From Trinickia diaoshuihuensis (GTDB lineage Bacteria > Pseudomonadota > Gammaproteobacteria > Burkholderiales > Burkholderiaceae), in assembly GCF_003390925.1 (NCBI RefSeq), contig NZ_QUBS01000081.1, positions 310,001-374,000 of the forward strand: 64,000 bases of DNA. The letters run 5' to 3'. The notes beneath the pieces are model-generated. The model was not told where the DNA came from. It saw only the letters and a list, made by a program, of their open reading frames with translations, and searched no databases. The translations under genes were made by a program, and so were the position numbers. Below, piece by piece: positions 33,504 to 41,671 of this stretch (its first letter is position 1; every line of letters starts with the position of its first letter).

Positions 33504-34291
33504 AGACGGTTGCGCTCATATCGACGGTCGGCGGCGCCGGCAGGACGACCATGGCCGCCGCGCTGGCGGTGCTGCTCGCGCGACGCGGCCGCCCAGTCGC
33601 AGCCGCGGACCTGGATCCGCAAAACATGCTCGGCGCGCATCTCGGCCTCGATACGTTCGCTCGCGCGGGACTCGGTCAAGCGATGGCGGGACAGGGCGTG
33701 CCTTGGCAGGGCACGACGTGGCGCAATGCGGACGGCGTGTTGTTCGCGCCGCACGGAGAAACGACGCTCGCCGAGCGCACGGCCTATGAGGCGCGACTCG
33801 CGCGGGAGCCGCGCTGGCTCGCCGATGCGCTGGCGCGCATCGATTTTTCCGAGCGCGGCGTCGCGCTCGTCGATACCGCGCGCTTTCCGTCGCAGCAAGC
33901 GGCGCAGGCCGTGCGAGCAGCCGATTTGGTGCTATGCGTGACGCCACCCGAGCCGGCGGCTTGCGCGACGCTCGCGCGCTGCTTTCCGAGCTTGCGCCAA
34001 GCGGGCGCACTGGTGAAGGTCGTGGTCAATCGCCTGAACCCGGCGCGTGAAATGCAACGCGATGCGCTCGCATTGCTGCGCGCCGCGGTTGGCGACGCGC
34101 TCGAATTGGCGCATCGTGTCCATTTCGACGCCGCGATGCCCGAGTCGCTGGCTCGCGGCGCATGGCTTTTCGATGAAGCCCCGCATTCGCAGGCATCGCA
34201 CGACTTGCACGGCCTCGCGAACTGGATCGACGCGTGGCTCGACGGCATTGTGGGCGTCGATACGGACGTCGATTCGGAGCAAGCGCGATGA
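33500..34291 (+). CDS. bcsQ: MinD/ParA-like ATPase BcsQ
   Basis: 263 residues. The deviant Walker A of the family is visible at 10-17 as VGGAGRTT, where standard ParA/MinD ATPases have KGGxGKT; both Lys are replaced (V10 and R15). BcsQ of E. coli also departs from the standard form, so this is a family trait, further changed here. Other parts match: AADLDPQNMLGAHLGLD and ALVDTARFPS. BcsQ localises the synthase at the cell pole. It overlaps bcsA by ATGA (34288-34291). Confidence 0.88.
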   Translation: MKTVALISTVGGAGRTTMAAALAVLLARRGRPVAAADLDPQNMLGAHLGLDTFARAGLGQAMAGQGVPWQGTTWRNADGVLFAPHGETTLAERTAYEARLAREPRWLADALARIDFSERGVALVDTARFPSQQAAQAVRAADLVLCVTPPEPAACATLARCFPSLRQAGALVKVVVNRLNPAREMQRDALALLRAAVGDALELAHRVHFDAAMPESLARGAWLFDEAPHSQASHDLHGLANWIDAWLDGIVGVDTDVDSEQAR

Positions 34292-36831
34292 AAGCGCGCA
34301 TCTTCGGCGCATGGCGCGATGCCCGCATCCGCTTGATCGAGTGGGTCGCGCTCGGGCTCGGACTGCCCGCGCAACGTACGCCACTCGATTGGATCGTTCG
34401 GCTCGTCTTCAAGCCGCCGCCGGCCGGCCGGCCCGATTTGCCCAGACGCTGGGCGCGCGCGGCACTGCTCGGGCTCGCCGCGCATTGGGGCGTCCTCGAT
34501 CCGCGCAGTTGGCGTTCATGGCTCTGGCGCGCGCTCGTGCGGCCGCCGCGGCCACGCGTGCAAACCGACGTGTCGCGCGCACGAGAGGCCTTCGATCGCA
34601 TCGAACGCGTGTTGCTGCCGGTGGTGCTGGCCGTGCGCGGCGCATGGCGTCGTTTTGAGGCGCTCATCGCTCTGCTGCCGTGGCAGCGCTGGGGCGATGC
34701 GCTCGAGCGCGGGACCGAGCGCGTCGGCCACGTGCGCTGGCTGCTGCCCATACTCACCGTGGTGGGCGCCTTGCTTTGGATGGGCGTGGGGGCATCGCCG
34801 CTCCAGGCCGGCGGGCAAGTGGAGTTTTTTGCGTTGACGATCGCGGTTGCGCTCGTCGTACGCCGCTTCCCGGGGCGATTGCCCGTCCTGATTCTGGCGA
34901 CGCTCTCGCTACTGGCGATGGGGCGCTACATCCTTTGGCGCGTGACCGAAACGCTGACGTTCAGAACGCCGATGGAGGCCATCGTCGGCTATGCGTTGTT
35001 TTCGGCCGAGATGTACACGTGGTTGATTATGACCTTCGGGTTGATCCAGACGGCATGGCCGCTCAATCGCACGATTGCGCGCTTGCCGAGCGATCCGTCC
35101 ACGTGGCCGACGGTCGATATCTACATTCCGACCTACAACGAACCGCTCTCCGTCGTTCGACCCGCGGTATTCGCGGCGCAGGGCGTCGATTGGCCGTCGT
35201 CGAAATTGCGCGTCTATCTGCTCGACGACGGACGCCGTCCCGAGTTCGAAGCGTTCGCCCGCGAGGCCGGTATCGAGTATTTGACGCGTGCCGACAATCG
35301 CAATGCCAAGGCGGGCAACATCAACGCGGCGCTCAAGGTGACGCGGGGCGAATACATTGCGATTTTCGATTGCGACCACGTGCCCACGCGCTCGTTTTTG
35401 CAGATGACGATGGGCACGTTTCTGCGCGACCCGAAGTGCGCGATGGTGCAAACGCCGCACCACTTCTTCTCGCCCGATCCATTCGAGCGCAATCTGGGCA
35501 CGTTCAACCGCGTGCCGAACGAGGGCAAGCTCTTCTATGGACTCGTGCAGGCCGGCAACGACCTGTGGAACGCGTCGTTCTTCTGCGGTTCGTGCGCGAT
35601 CATCAAGCGTGGGCCGCTCGAAGCGGTGGGCGGCGTCGCCGTCGAGACGGTGACCGAGGATGCGCATACGGCTTTGCGACTGCATCGGCAAGGCTACACG
35701 ACGGCCTATCTGCCGACGGTTCAAGCCGCGGGCCTCGCAACCGAAAGCTTGGCCGGCCACATCAAGCAACGCACGCGCTGGGCGCGCGGGATGGCGCAGA
35801 TCTTTCGCATCGACAATCCGTTTCTCGGGCGAGGCCTCGGCTTTTTTCAGCGGCTCTGCTACGGCAACGCGATGATGCACTTCTTCTACGGCGTGCCGCG
35901 GTTGATTTTCCTCGTCATGCCGATGGCGTATCTGTTCTTCCAGCTCTATTTCATCAACGCGGCGGCCACGACGATCGCAAGCTACGTGCTCCCCTACATC
36001 TTCGTCTCCAACATCGCCAACTCGCGCATGCAGGGCCAATACCGGCACTCGTTCTGGGCCGAGGTGTACGAATCGGTTTTGGCTTGGTATATCGCTTTGC
36101 CCACGACGTTCGCGTTTTTCAGCCCGAAGCACGGCAAGTTCAACGTGACGGAGAAAGGCGGGCGCGTCGACGAAGGCTATTTCGATTGGAGCGTGTCCAA
36201 GCCGTATCTCGTCCTGCTCGGCTTGAATCTCGTGGCGTTCCTAGCTGGGGCCTACCGGCTCACGTTCAACGCGAACGGCGAGGGGCCGACGATTCTGATG
36301 AACATGGTTTGGACGATCTACAACCTCGCTTTGCTCGGCGCGGCCGTGAGCGTGGCGAGCGAGGCGAAACAGGTGCGCGTGACGCATCGCATCGCCATGC
36401 GCGTGCCCGCCACGCTGTTGCTGGCCGACGGCACCACGCTCGCCTGTATGACGAGCGACTATTCGACAGGCGGGCTCGGACTCGAATTGCCCGCGCAGGG
36501 AATGGCGTTCGATCGCGGGCAGACGCTGCATGTCACGCTGAGCCGCGGCGATCGTATCTTCCACTTCCCGGCTCGCGTGACGCGCGTCGCCGGTAGGCAT
36601 TTGGGGCTGCAGTTCGAGGCGCTGACGCTCGAGCAGGAGCGGCAGTTCGTGCAGTGCACGTTCGGCCGCGCCGATGCCTGGCTGAGCGGCGAGGAGCGGC
36701 CCGAGGAAGATATGCCATTGGCGGGCTTCAAGGAGGTGATGCTGATGGGTGTCGAAGGGTATGCGCGCTTGGCGCAAGGGGCGATGCGTTCGGTGCGGTC
36801 GCTGCTCGCGCTCGACCGAGCCCGGTATTGA
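34288..36831 (+). CDS. bcsA: Cellulose synthase catalytic subunit BcsA (GT2 with PilZ)
   Basis: 847 residues. N-terminal membrane helices (about 155-240) precede the GT2 domain with its acidic motifs: DDGRR at 313-317, DCD at 361-363, the general-base TED at 456-458 and QRTRW at 494-498. Further membrane helices (about 530-690) are followed by a PilZ domain with RVTHR (697-701) and DYSTGG (724-729), which bind c-di-GMP and open the active site. It polymerises glucose from UDP-glucose and moves the chain to BcsB. It overlaps the bcsQ stop by ATGA. Allosteric activation by c-di-GMP is strongly implied. Confidence 0.97.
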   Translation: MKARIFGAWRDARIRLIEWVALGLGLPAQRTPLDWIVRLVFKPPPAGRPDLPRRWARAALLGLAAHWGVLDPRSWRSWLWRALVRPPRPRVQTDVSRAREAFDRIERVLLPVVLAVRGAWRRFEALIALLPWQRWGDALERGTERVGHVRWLLPILTVVGALLWMGVGASPLQAGGQVEFFALTIAVALVVRRFPGRLPVLILATLSLLAMGRYILWRVTETLTFRTPMEAIVGYALFSAEMYTWLIMTFGLIQTAWPLNRTIARLPSDPSTWPTVDIYIPTYNEPLSVVRPAVFAAQGVDWPSSKLRVYLLDDGRRPEFEAFAREAGIEYLTRADNRNAKAGNINAALKVTRGEYIAIFDCDHVPTRSFLQMTMGTFLRDPKCAMVQTPHHFFSPDPFERNLGTFNRVPNEGKLFYGLVQAGNDLWNASFFCGSCAIIKRGPLEAVGGVAVETVTEDAHTALRLHRQGYTTAYLPTVQAAGLATESLAGHIKQRTRWARGMAQIFRIDNPFLGRGLGFFQRLCYGNAMMHFFYGVPRLIFLVMPMAYLFFQLYFINAAATTIASYVLPYIFVSNIANSRMQGQYRHSFWAEVYESVLAWYIALPTTFAFFSPKHGKFNVTEKGGRVDEGYFDWSVSKPYLVLLGLNLVAFLAGAYRLTFNANGEGPTILMNMVWTIYNLALLGAAVSVASEAKQVRVTHRIAMRVPATLLLADGTTLACMTSDYSTGGLGLELPAQGMAFDRGQTLHVTLSRGDRIFHFPARVTRVAGRHLGLQFEALTLEQERQFVQCTFGRADAWLSGEERPEEDMPLAGFKEVMLMGVEGYARLAQGAMRSVRSLLALDRARY

Positions 36832-36852
36832 GCGCGATAAGGAAATCAGTTC

Positions 36853-38406
36853 ATGACGTTTTGGAATCTTTATTTCATCCTAAAGCTGTATCTGTTCGCG
36901 ACGGGGCACCTGAAGCCGCTATGGCTTGCCAACCTCGCGTTCGTTACGGCGCTGGCGTTGACGAGCCCGCTGCGGCGGCGCGTCTGGCGCATCGCGCGTT
37001 TTATCGTGGCGCTCGGCATCGGCGTGCCGCTCTTCTACTACGAGGCCATCGTGCCGCCGTTCTCGCGCGTCATCGAGGAGGCATCGGGTCTCGGATCGTT
37101 TACGGCCGGGTACTGGCTGGAGCTGGCCGGCCGCTTTCTGCCGCCGGCGCTCATCATCGCGGTCCTGGCCGTCGTACTCGGCCATTGGCTCGTGAACCGC
37201 TGGCTGCGCGTGGCGACGTTTGTCGTCATCGCATTGATTGCCGTACCGGTATGGCGTACGGCCAGCCTGGCGATCACGTCGGCGCAAAGCGCTTCGACAA
37301 GCGGCGCGCGCACGACTTCCGTCGTCGAACAGCCGCTCGACCATAACGCCGCGCTGGCGGCGTTCCGTACCGCGGAATCGCAACGTCAAGTCACGTTCGG
37401 CAAGCTGAGTGCCAATCCGAACGAACAGTTCGACGTGATCATCTTGCATATCTGCTCGTTGTCGTGGGACGACCTCGATGTCTCGAAGGCGCGCGAGAAT
37501 CCGATGCTGAGCCACTTCGACTATCTGCTCACGAACTTCAGTACCGCGGCCAGTTATAGCGGCCCGGCCGCGATCCGCGTGTTACGAGCCAGTTGCGGGC
37601 AAGAGGCGCATGCGGACTTGTACAAGCCGGCGCCGCAGCAATGCTATTTGCTCAACGACTTGGCTCACGCCGGTTTTACGCCGCAGATTTTGATGAACCA
37701 CGACGGGCACTTCGACAACTTCCTCGATTTGGCCAAGGAAAACGCGGATGTACAGGGCATTACCGTCGAATCGAACGCCAATGCCGCGGTCACGATGCAC
37801 GCGTTCGACGGGTCGGTCGTGCACGACGACTATTCGACGTGGGCCAATTGGTACGCGCAGCGCGCGCAGACGCCCGGCCCCGTGGCGCTCTACTACAACA
37901 CGATCAGCTTGCACGACGGCAATCGCGTGACCGGCAAGGAAAAGCTGACGAGTCTCGAGTCGTATCCCTATCGCGTCAATACGTTGATGAACGAGGTCGA
38001 TCAATTGGCCGATCTCATCGCGAAGTCGGGCCGCCGCGCCGTCATCGTCTTCGTGCCCGAGCACGGCGCGGCGTTGCGCGGCGACGCCAACCAGGTTGCC
38101 GGGCTGCGCGAAATCCCCACCCCGCGTATCGTGCATGGCCCGGTCGGCGTGCGGATCGTCGGACTTCCGGGCGCGCACGGCCCGACCACCGTCATCGATA
38201 CGCCCACGAGTTTCCTCGCGCTCGCGCAACTGCTGTCGAACCTGGTGTCGAATAGCCCGTTCAAGCCCGGCGTGGCGCTTTCGCAGTACGCAGCCGATCT
38301 GCCGCAAACGCAGATGGTCGGCGAAAACGAGGGGACCGTCACCATGAAGACAGCGGACGGCTACGCGGTGAAAACGCCGGACGGCGTATGGGTGAACCAA
38401 AAGTGA
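36853..38406 (+). CDS. bcsG: Cellulose phosphoethanolamine transferase BcsG
   Basis: 517 residues. Four to five membrane helices fill residues 1-140, and the periplasmic catalytic domain follows: ILHICSLSWDDLD, SYSGPA with the nucleophilic Ser236 in the place of E. coli Ser278, RASCGQEAHADLY, MNHDGHFDNF and the metal-site VPEHGAAL. It adds phosphoethanolamine to cellulose in the periplasm, using phosphatidylethanolamine. A 21-bp gap separates it from bcsA, with a ribosome site AAGGA. It ends in a GTGA overlap with the next gene. Confidence 0.95.
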   Translation: MTFWNLYFILKLYLFATGHLKPLWLANLAFVTALALTSPLRRRVWRIARFIVALGIGVPLFYYEAIVPPFSRVIEEASGLGSFTAGYWLELAGRFLPPALIIAVLAVVLGHWLVNRWLRVATFVVIALIAVPVWRTASLAITSAQSASTSGARTTSVVEQPLDHNAALAAFRTAESQRQVTFGKLSANPNEQFDVIILHICSLSWDDLDVSKARENPMLSHFDYLLTNFSTAASYSGPAAIRVLRASCGQEAHADLYKPAPQQCYLLNDLAHAGFTPQILMNHDGHFDNFLDLAKENADVQGITVESNANAAVTMHAFDGSVVHDDYSTWANWYAQRAQTPGPVALYYNTISLHDGNRVTGKEKLTSLESYPYRVNTLMNEVDQLADLIAKSGRRAVIVFVPEHGAALRGDANQVAGLREIPTPRIVHGPVGVRIVGLPGAHGPTTVIDTPTSFLALAQLLSNLVSNSPFKPGVALSQYAADLPQTQMVGENEGTVTMKTADGYAVKTPDGVWVNQK

Positions 38407-38678
38407 CGATCGACGAGACGAACGGCCGAGGCTGGCCCATCAACGATATCGGCGGCCTCGCGCGCCACGTGCCCGAGGTCGATCCGAGCCGGTATTTCGA
38501 CGAGCAGGCGCGTCTTGCCTACGAAGAAGCGCTCGTCAAATGGCCGGTGCTGGCGCGGTTGATGGGGCTCGCCGGCGACGGCGGCGAGCCGCAAGCCGGC
38601 GATCAGCGGGGCAATTCGGCCGATTCCACCGATTCCATCGATTCGGCCGGTCTCCAGTTTCCGTCGTCGGCGCGCTAA
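38403..38678 (+). CDS. bcsR: BcsR-like small cellulose accessory protein
   Basis: 91 residues starting at GTG 38403, which overlaps the bcsG stop (GTGA). An ATG at 38388 would add five residues and is less consistent with the 4-bp coupling seen throughout the operon. Residues 15-60 recall enteric BcsR: a DIGGLARHVPEVD segment, then the helix EEALVKWPVLARLMG, which parallels the ALKRWPLLAEF end of BcsR. The tail (about 60-91) is Gly/Asp/Ser-rich and low in complexity. BcsR regulates BcsQ and synthase assembly in enterics. Here it is the last gene of the operon, whereas it is the first in E. coli. Confidence 0.7.
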   Translation: MTIDETNGRGWPINDIGGLARHVPEVDPSRYFDEQARLAYEEALVKWPVLARLMGLAGDGGEPQAGDQRGNSADSTDSIDSAGLQFPSSAR

Positions 38679-38703
38679 CGCCATCGCGCTCGATGCCGAC
38701 GAA

Positions 38704-39420
38704 TTACGCGTCGACGATATCTTGCGCCGTGGGCGCCTCGGCGTCGCGCGTGACCTGCGCCACGAGCCGCTCCACCAGCCGGTCCACGTCGCGCTCCGCC
38801 GCCGCGATGGACTCATCGAGCCTCGCATCGCCGAACTCGTCGTATTCGATCGCGACGCAGTGCACGTCCTCGATCCCCATGTAGGCGAATGCCGTGGCCA
38901 CGCTCGCTTCGACGTGATTGCGATGCGCCAGGCGCGGCGTATCGTAGCCGTAGTCGCCGCGCGAGCTTAAAAGCACGAGGCGCTTTCCTCGCCCCGCGAG
39001 CATCGGCCAGTACGGATCGCCCGCCCGGTTGCGATCGAAGCCGAATGTGCGGCCGACGCGAATGACGTTGTCGATGTAAGCCTTGAATGATGCGGGCGGC
39101 CCGAAGTTGTACATCGGCACGCCGGCTACAACGATGTCCGCCGCCAGCAACTCGTCGATGAGTGCATCGCTCGATGCCAGCACGGCGCGCATCGATGCGT
39201 CGCGCTCGGCCGGGGGGGTAAACGCGGCGCGGACCCACTCGCCGCTGACCGCGGCGGGCGGTGCGGCGGCCAAATCGCGGTACACCGTCGTCGCATCGGG
39301 CATCGATTCGCGCCAGCGCGCGACGAAACGCGCGGACAGGCGCCGCGTATGGGAACCATGCGGGTCGGTGCCGGACAGGCCGGCGCGGGCGCTCGAATCC
39401 AAATGAAGAATACGTGTCAT
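38704..39420 (-). CDS. azoR: FMN-dependent NADH-azoreductase (AzoR)
   Basis: 238 residues with the flavodoxin-like fold of AzoR: MTRILHLDSSAR at the start, the FMN loop PMYNFGPPASFKAYIDNVIRVG and the segment KRLVLLSSRGDYGYDT. It reduces azo compounds and quinones with NADH, protecting against electrophilic stress. It is convergent with the bcs operon (25 bp apart) and divergent from a LysR gene, probably its regulator, across 180 bp. An earlier start at 39471 is not supported by the family start. Confidence 0.92.
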   Translation of the reverse strand: MTRILHLDSSARAGLSGTDPHGSHTRRLSARFVARWRESMPDATTVYRDLAAAPPAAVSGEWVRAAFTPPAERDASMRAVLASSDALIDELLAADIVVAGVPMYNFGPPASFKAYIDNVIRVGRTFGFDRNRAGDPYWPMLAGRGKRLVLLSSRGDYGYDTPRLAHRNHVEASVATAFAYMGIEDVHCVAIEYDEFGDARLDESIAAAERDVDRLVERLVAQVTRDAEAPTAQDIVDA

Positions 39421-39600
39421 GATGCTCGCTCGTGCTGAATGGATGGACGCATGCGAAACGTTGCCTCGCATCGGTCACGACTATACGAACGCGCGGTGCC
39501 GTGCGACAAACGAGGAATTTTCGTCGGCACACGCAAGAAAAACTCATCCGTCCGCGGCGATTGCAGCGCGGACGACGAATCGTTCACGAGCCTAACCGTT

Positions 39601-40599
39601 ATGAGGAAGCTGCCGTCGTTGAACGCATTGCGTGCGTTCGAAGCCGTCGCGCGCCACATGAGCATGAAGCTGGCGGCGCAGGAGTTGGCGGTGACGCCGA
39701 CAGCCGTCAGCCATCAAGTGCGCCAATTGGAAGAGACGATCGGCGCGCCGCTGTTCGAGCGGCGCGTGCGCTCGCTCGTCCTGACGCCGCAAGGCGCGGC
39801 GCTGTTGCCGGTGCTCTCGCAAGGCTTCGACGCATTCGAGGCGGCGCTCGGCGCGATCGCGCATGCGGCACCGCGCGAAACCGTCGCGATCAGCACGACG
39901 ACGGCACTGGCCGCGTGCTGGCTGGCGCCCTGGATCGCATCGTTTTCCGCCTCGGCGGAGTTCGACCTGCGCATTCACTCGGCCGATACGACTGTGGCGA
40001 TTCCCGGTGAACATGCCGACGTCGCGATTCGCTACGGAGCGGGCAGTTGGCCCGGACTCGTGGCCGAGCGGCTTTTCGACGATGCGTACGCGCCCGTCTG
40101 GCACCCGCGCTTGGGGCTGCGTCATCCGGACGATTTGCGCTCGCATCCGTTGATCCGCTCGGAGTGGCAGGCGAGCTTGCGCGATGTGCCCGATTGGACT
40201 GCCTGGGCGAATGCGGCCGGCCTGAAGCTCGGGCAGACGCGCGAACTGACGTTCTCCGACGAGTCGCATGCGATCGGAGCGGCTTTTGCGGGACAGGGCG
40301 TGGCGCTCGTCAATTTACCGCTCATCGAGCGCGAGTTGCGCAACGGCGATCTCGTGGCGCCGTTCGGCCCTATCCTGCACCGGTTTTCGTTCTGGCTCGT
40401 GTACCCGGATGCATCGAGCCGAAGCGGCAGTGCGCGCAAAATCGCCGCGGTGTGCGAATGGATACGCGCGCTGCCGCGACCGGACGTGCGCGGGCTATTT
40501 CGAGACCGCGAACAGCGTCAGGTTCATGAGCAGCTTGAACGCTTCGCCGAGCAGCACGGCGCCGGCGACGCCGGCGCACCAGAGGGCGAAGAACCATAG
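39601..40599 (+). CDS. LysR-family regulator (GcvA-like)
   Basis: 332 residues. N-terminal winged helix (LPSLNALRAFEAVARHMSMKLAAQELAVTPTAVSHQVRQLEETIGAPLFER) and an effector domain to about residue 300 with LTFSDESHAIGAAFAGQGVALVNLPLIE, a typical GcvA-branch segment. GcvA-like proteins usually end soon after the WIRAL region; here the last 34 residues (299-332) are encoded antisense to the DUF2474 gene and have no family resemblance. It is divergent from azoR and probably regulates it. The ribosome site is weak. Confidence 0.88.
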   Translation: MRKLPSLNALRAFEAVARHMSMKLAAQELAVTPTAVSHQVRQLEETIGAPLFERRVRSLVLTPQGAALLPVLSQGFDAFEAALGAIAHAAPRETVAISTTTALAACWLAPWIASFSASAEFDLRIHSADTTVAIPGEHADVAIRYGAGSWPGLVAERLFDDAYAPVWHPRLGLRHPDDLRSHPLIRSEWQASLRDVPDWTAWANAAGLKLGQTRELTFSDESHAIGAAFAGQGVALVNLPLIERELRNGDLVAPFGPILHRFSFWLVYPDASSRSGSARKIAAVCEWIRALPRPDVRGLFRDREQRQVHEQLERFAEQHGAGDAGAPEGEEP

Positions 40600-40647
40600 C
40601 CAGCGCGGTAGCGCGCCGCGCGGCTTAGTGATAGTGATGTTCGCCAT
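40495..40647 (-). CDS. DUF2474 small subunit of cytochrome bd-type oxidase
   Basis: A 50-residue protein: short basic N-terminus with KPRGALPRWLWFFALWCAGV, one membrane helix (about 15-37) and LLGEAFKLLMN. This is the DUF2474 small protein found beside cioAB in Pseudomonas and Burkholderia, a functional relative of CydX. It overlaps the cioB end by 23 bp (40625-40647) and has an AAAGG ribosome site. It also overlaps the 3' end of the convergent LysR gene by 105 bp on the other strand. Confidence 0.85.
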   Translation of the reverse strand: MANITITKPRGALPRWLWFFALWCAGVAGAVLLGEAFKLLMNLTLFAVSK

Positions 40648-41626
40648 GACGCACCTTTCCGCGGAAAACCCAGTAACCGAGCATCGTGTACGCGAGGATG
40701 ATCGGCAAGATGACGACGGCGCCCGTCAGCGTGAAAGAGAGCGTGCGCTCGGGGGCCGCCGCTTGCCACAGCGTGACGGACGAGGGAATCGCATAAGGCC
40801 ATAACGTGGCGAGCAGCCCCGCGTAGCCGACGACGACCAAGCCCATTGCAAGCAAGAACGGGCGCGTATGGTGACGCTCGCGCGCCGCGCGCCGCATGAA
40901 ATACGCGCAGATCGCCACCAAGAACGGCGCGGGCAGCATGCGATGAAACCACTGTGCGCTGAACCAGCGAGCGGCAACGCCGGGCTCTTGCAACGGCGTC
41001 CAGATGCTGACGGCGACGATAAACGCGATCAGCACGAGCGTCAGCGGCCATACGAGCCGATGCAGGCGGCGCTGCAAATCGCCCTCGGTCTTTGCCACGA
41101 GCCAGCAGCACCCGAGCAGCGCGTAGGTGGCGACGACGCCGAGCCCGGTGAGCAGCCCGAACGGGGTGAGCCAGCCGAACGCATCGCCGGCGAACTCGCC
41201 GTTCGCAAGCGGAATGCCTTGCACGAACGCACCGAGCGATACCCCTTGGAAGAACGCCGCACCCGCGGATCCACCGATGAAGGCAAGGTCCCATAGATGC
41301 TTCGTGCGCGAGGCTTTGCCGCGGATTTCGAACGATACGCCGCGCAAGATCAAGCACGCGAGCATCGCGACGAGCGGCAGATACAGCGCCGACAGCACGG
41401 TCGCATAAACGAGCGGGAAGGCGCCGAACAGCGCGGCCCCGCCGAGCACGAGCCATGTTTCGTTGCCGTCCCAGACGGGGGCCACGGTGTTCATCATCAG
41501 ATCGCGTTCGCGCTCGTCGGGGAAGAGCGGGAAAACGATGCCGATGCCGAGATCGAAGCCGTCCAAGACGACGTACAGCAGCAGGCCGAGCGCGATGATC
41601 GCGGCCCAGACGACGGTGAGATCCAT
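40625..41626 (-). CDS. cioB: Cyanide-insensitive oxidase subunit II
   Basis: 333 residues with about eight membrane helices, starting MDLTVVWAAIIALGLLLYVVLDGFDLGIGIVFPLF and including the DGFDLG motif and NGNETWLVLGG-type sequence (DGNETWLVLGGAALFGAFP), all typical of CydB/CioB. It forms the second half of the quinol oxidase. It starts 45 bp after cioA and is followed by the DUF2474 gene, so the three form one operon. Assignment as CioB rather than CydB follows from the CioA partner. Confidence 0.93.
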   Translation of the reverse strand: MDLTVVWAAIIALGLLLYVVLDGFDLGIGIVFPLFPDERERDLMMNTVAPVWDGNETWLVLGGAALFGAFPLVYATVLSALYLPLVAMLACLILRGVSFEIRGKASRTKHLWDLAFIGGSAGAAFFQGVSLGAFVQGIPLANGEFAGDAFGWLTPFGLLTGLGVVATYALLGCCWLVAKTEGDLQRRLHRLVWPLTLVLIAFIVAVSIWTPLQEPGVAARWFSAQWFHRMLPAPFLVAICAYFMRRAARERHHTRPFLLAMGLVVVGYAGLLATLWPYAIPSSVTLWQAAAPERTLSFTLTGAVVILPIILAYTMLGYWVFRGKVRHGEHHYH

Positions 41627-41671
41627 GTTGATCCTCGAATGATGAATGTTCGATGGCGATGCGTGAATCGC

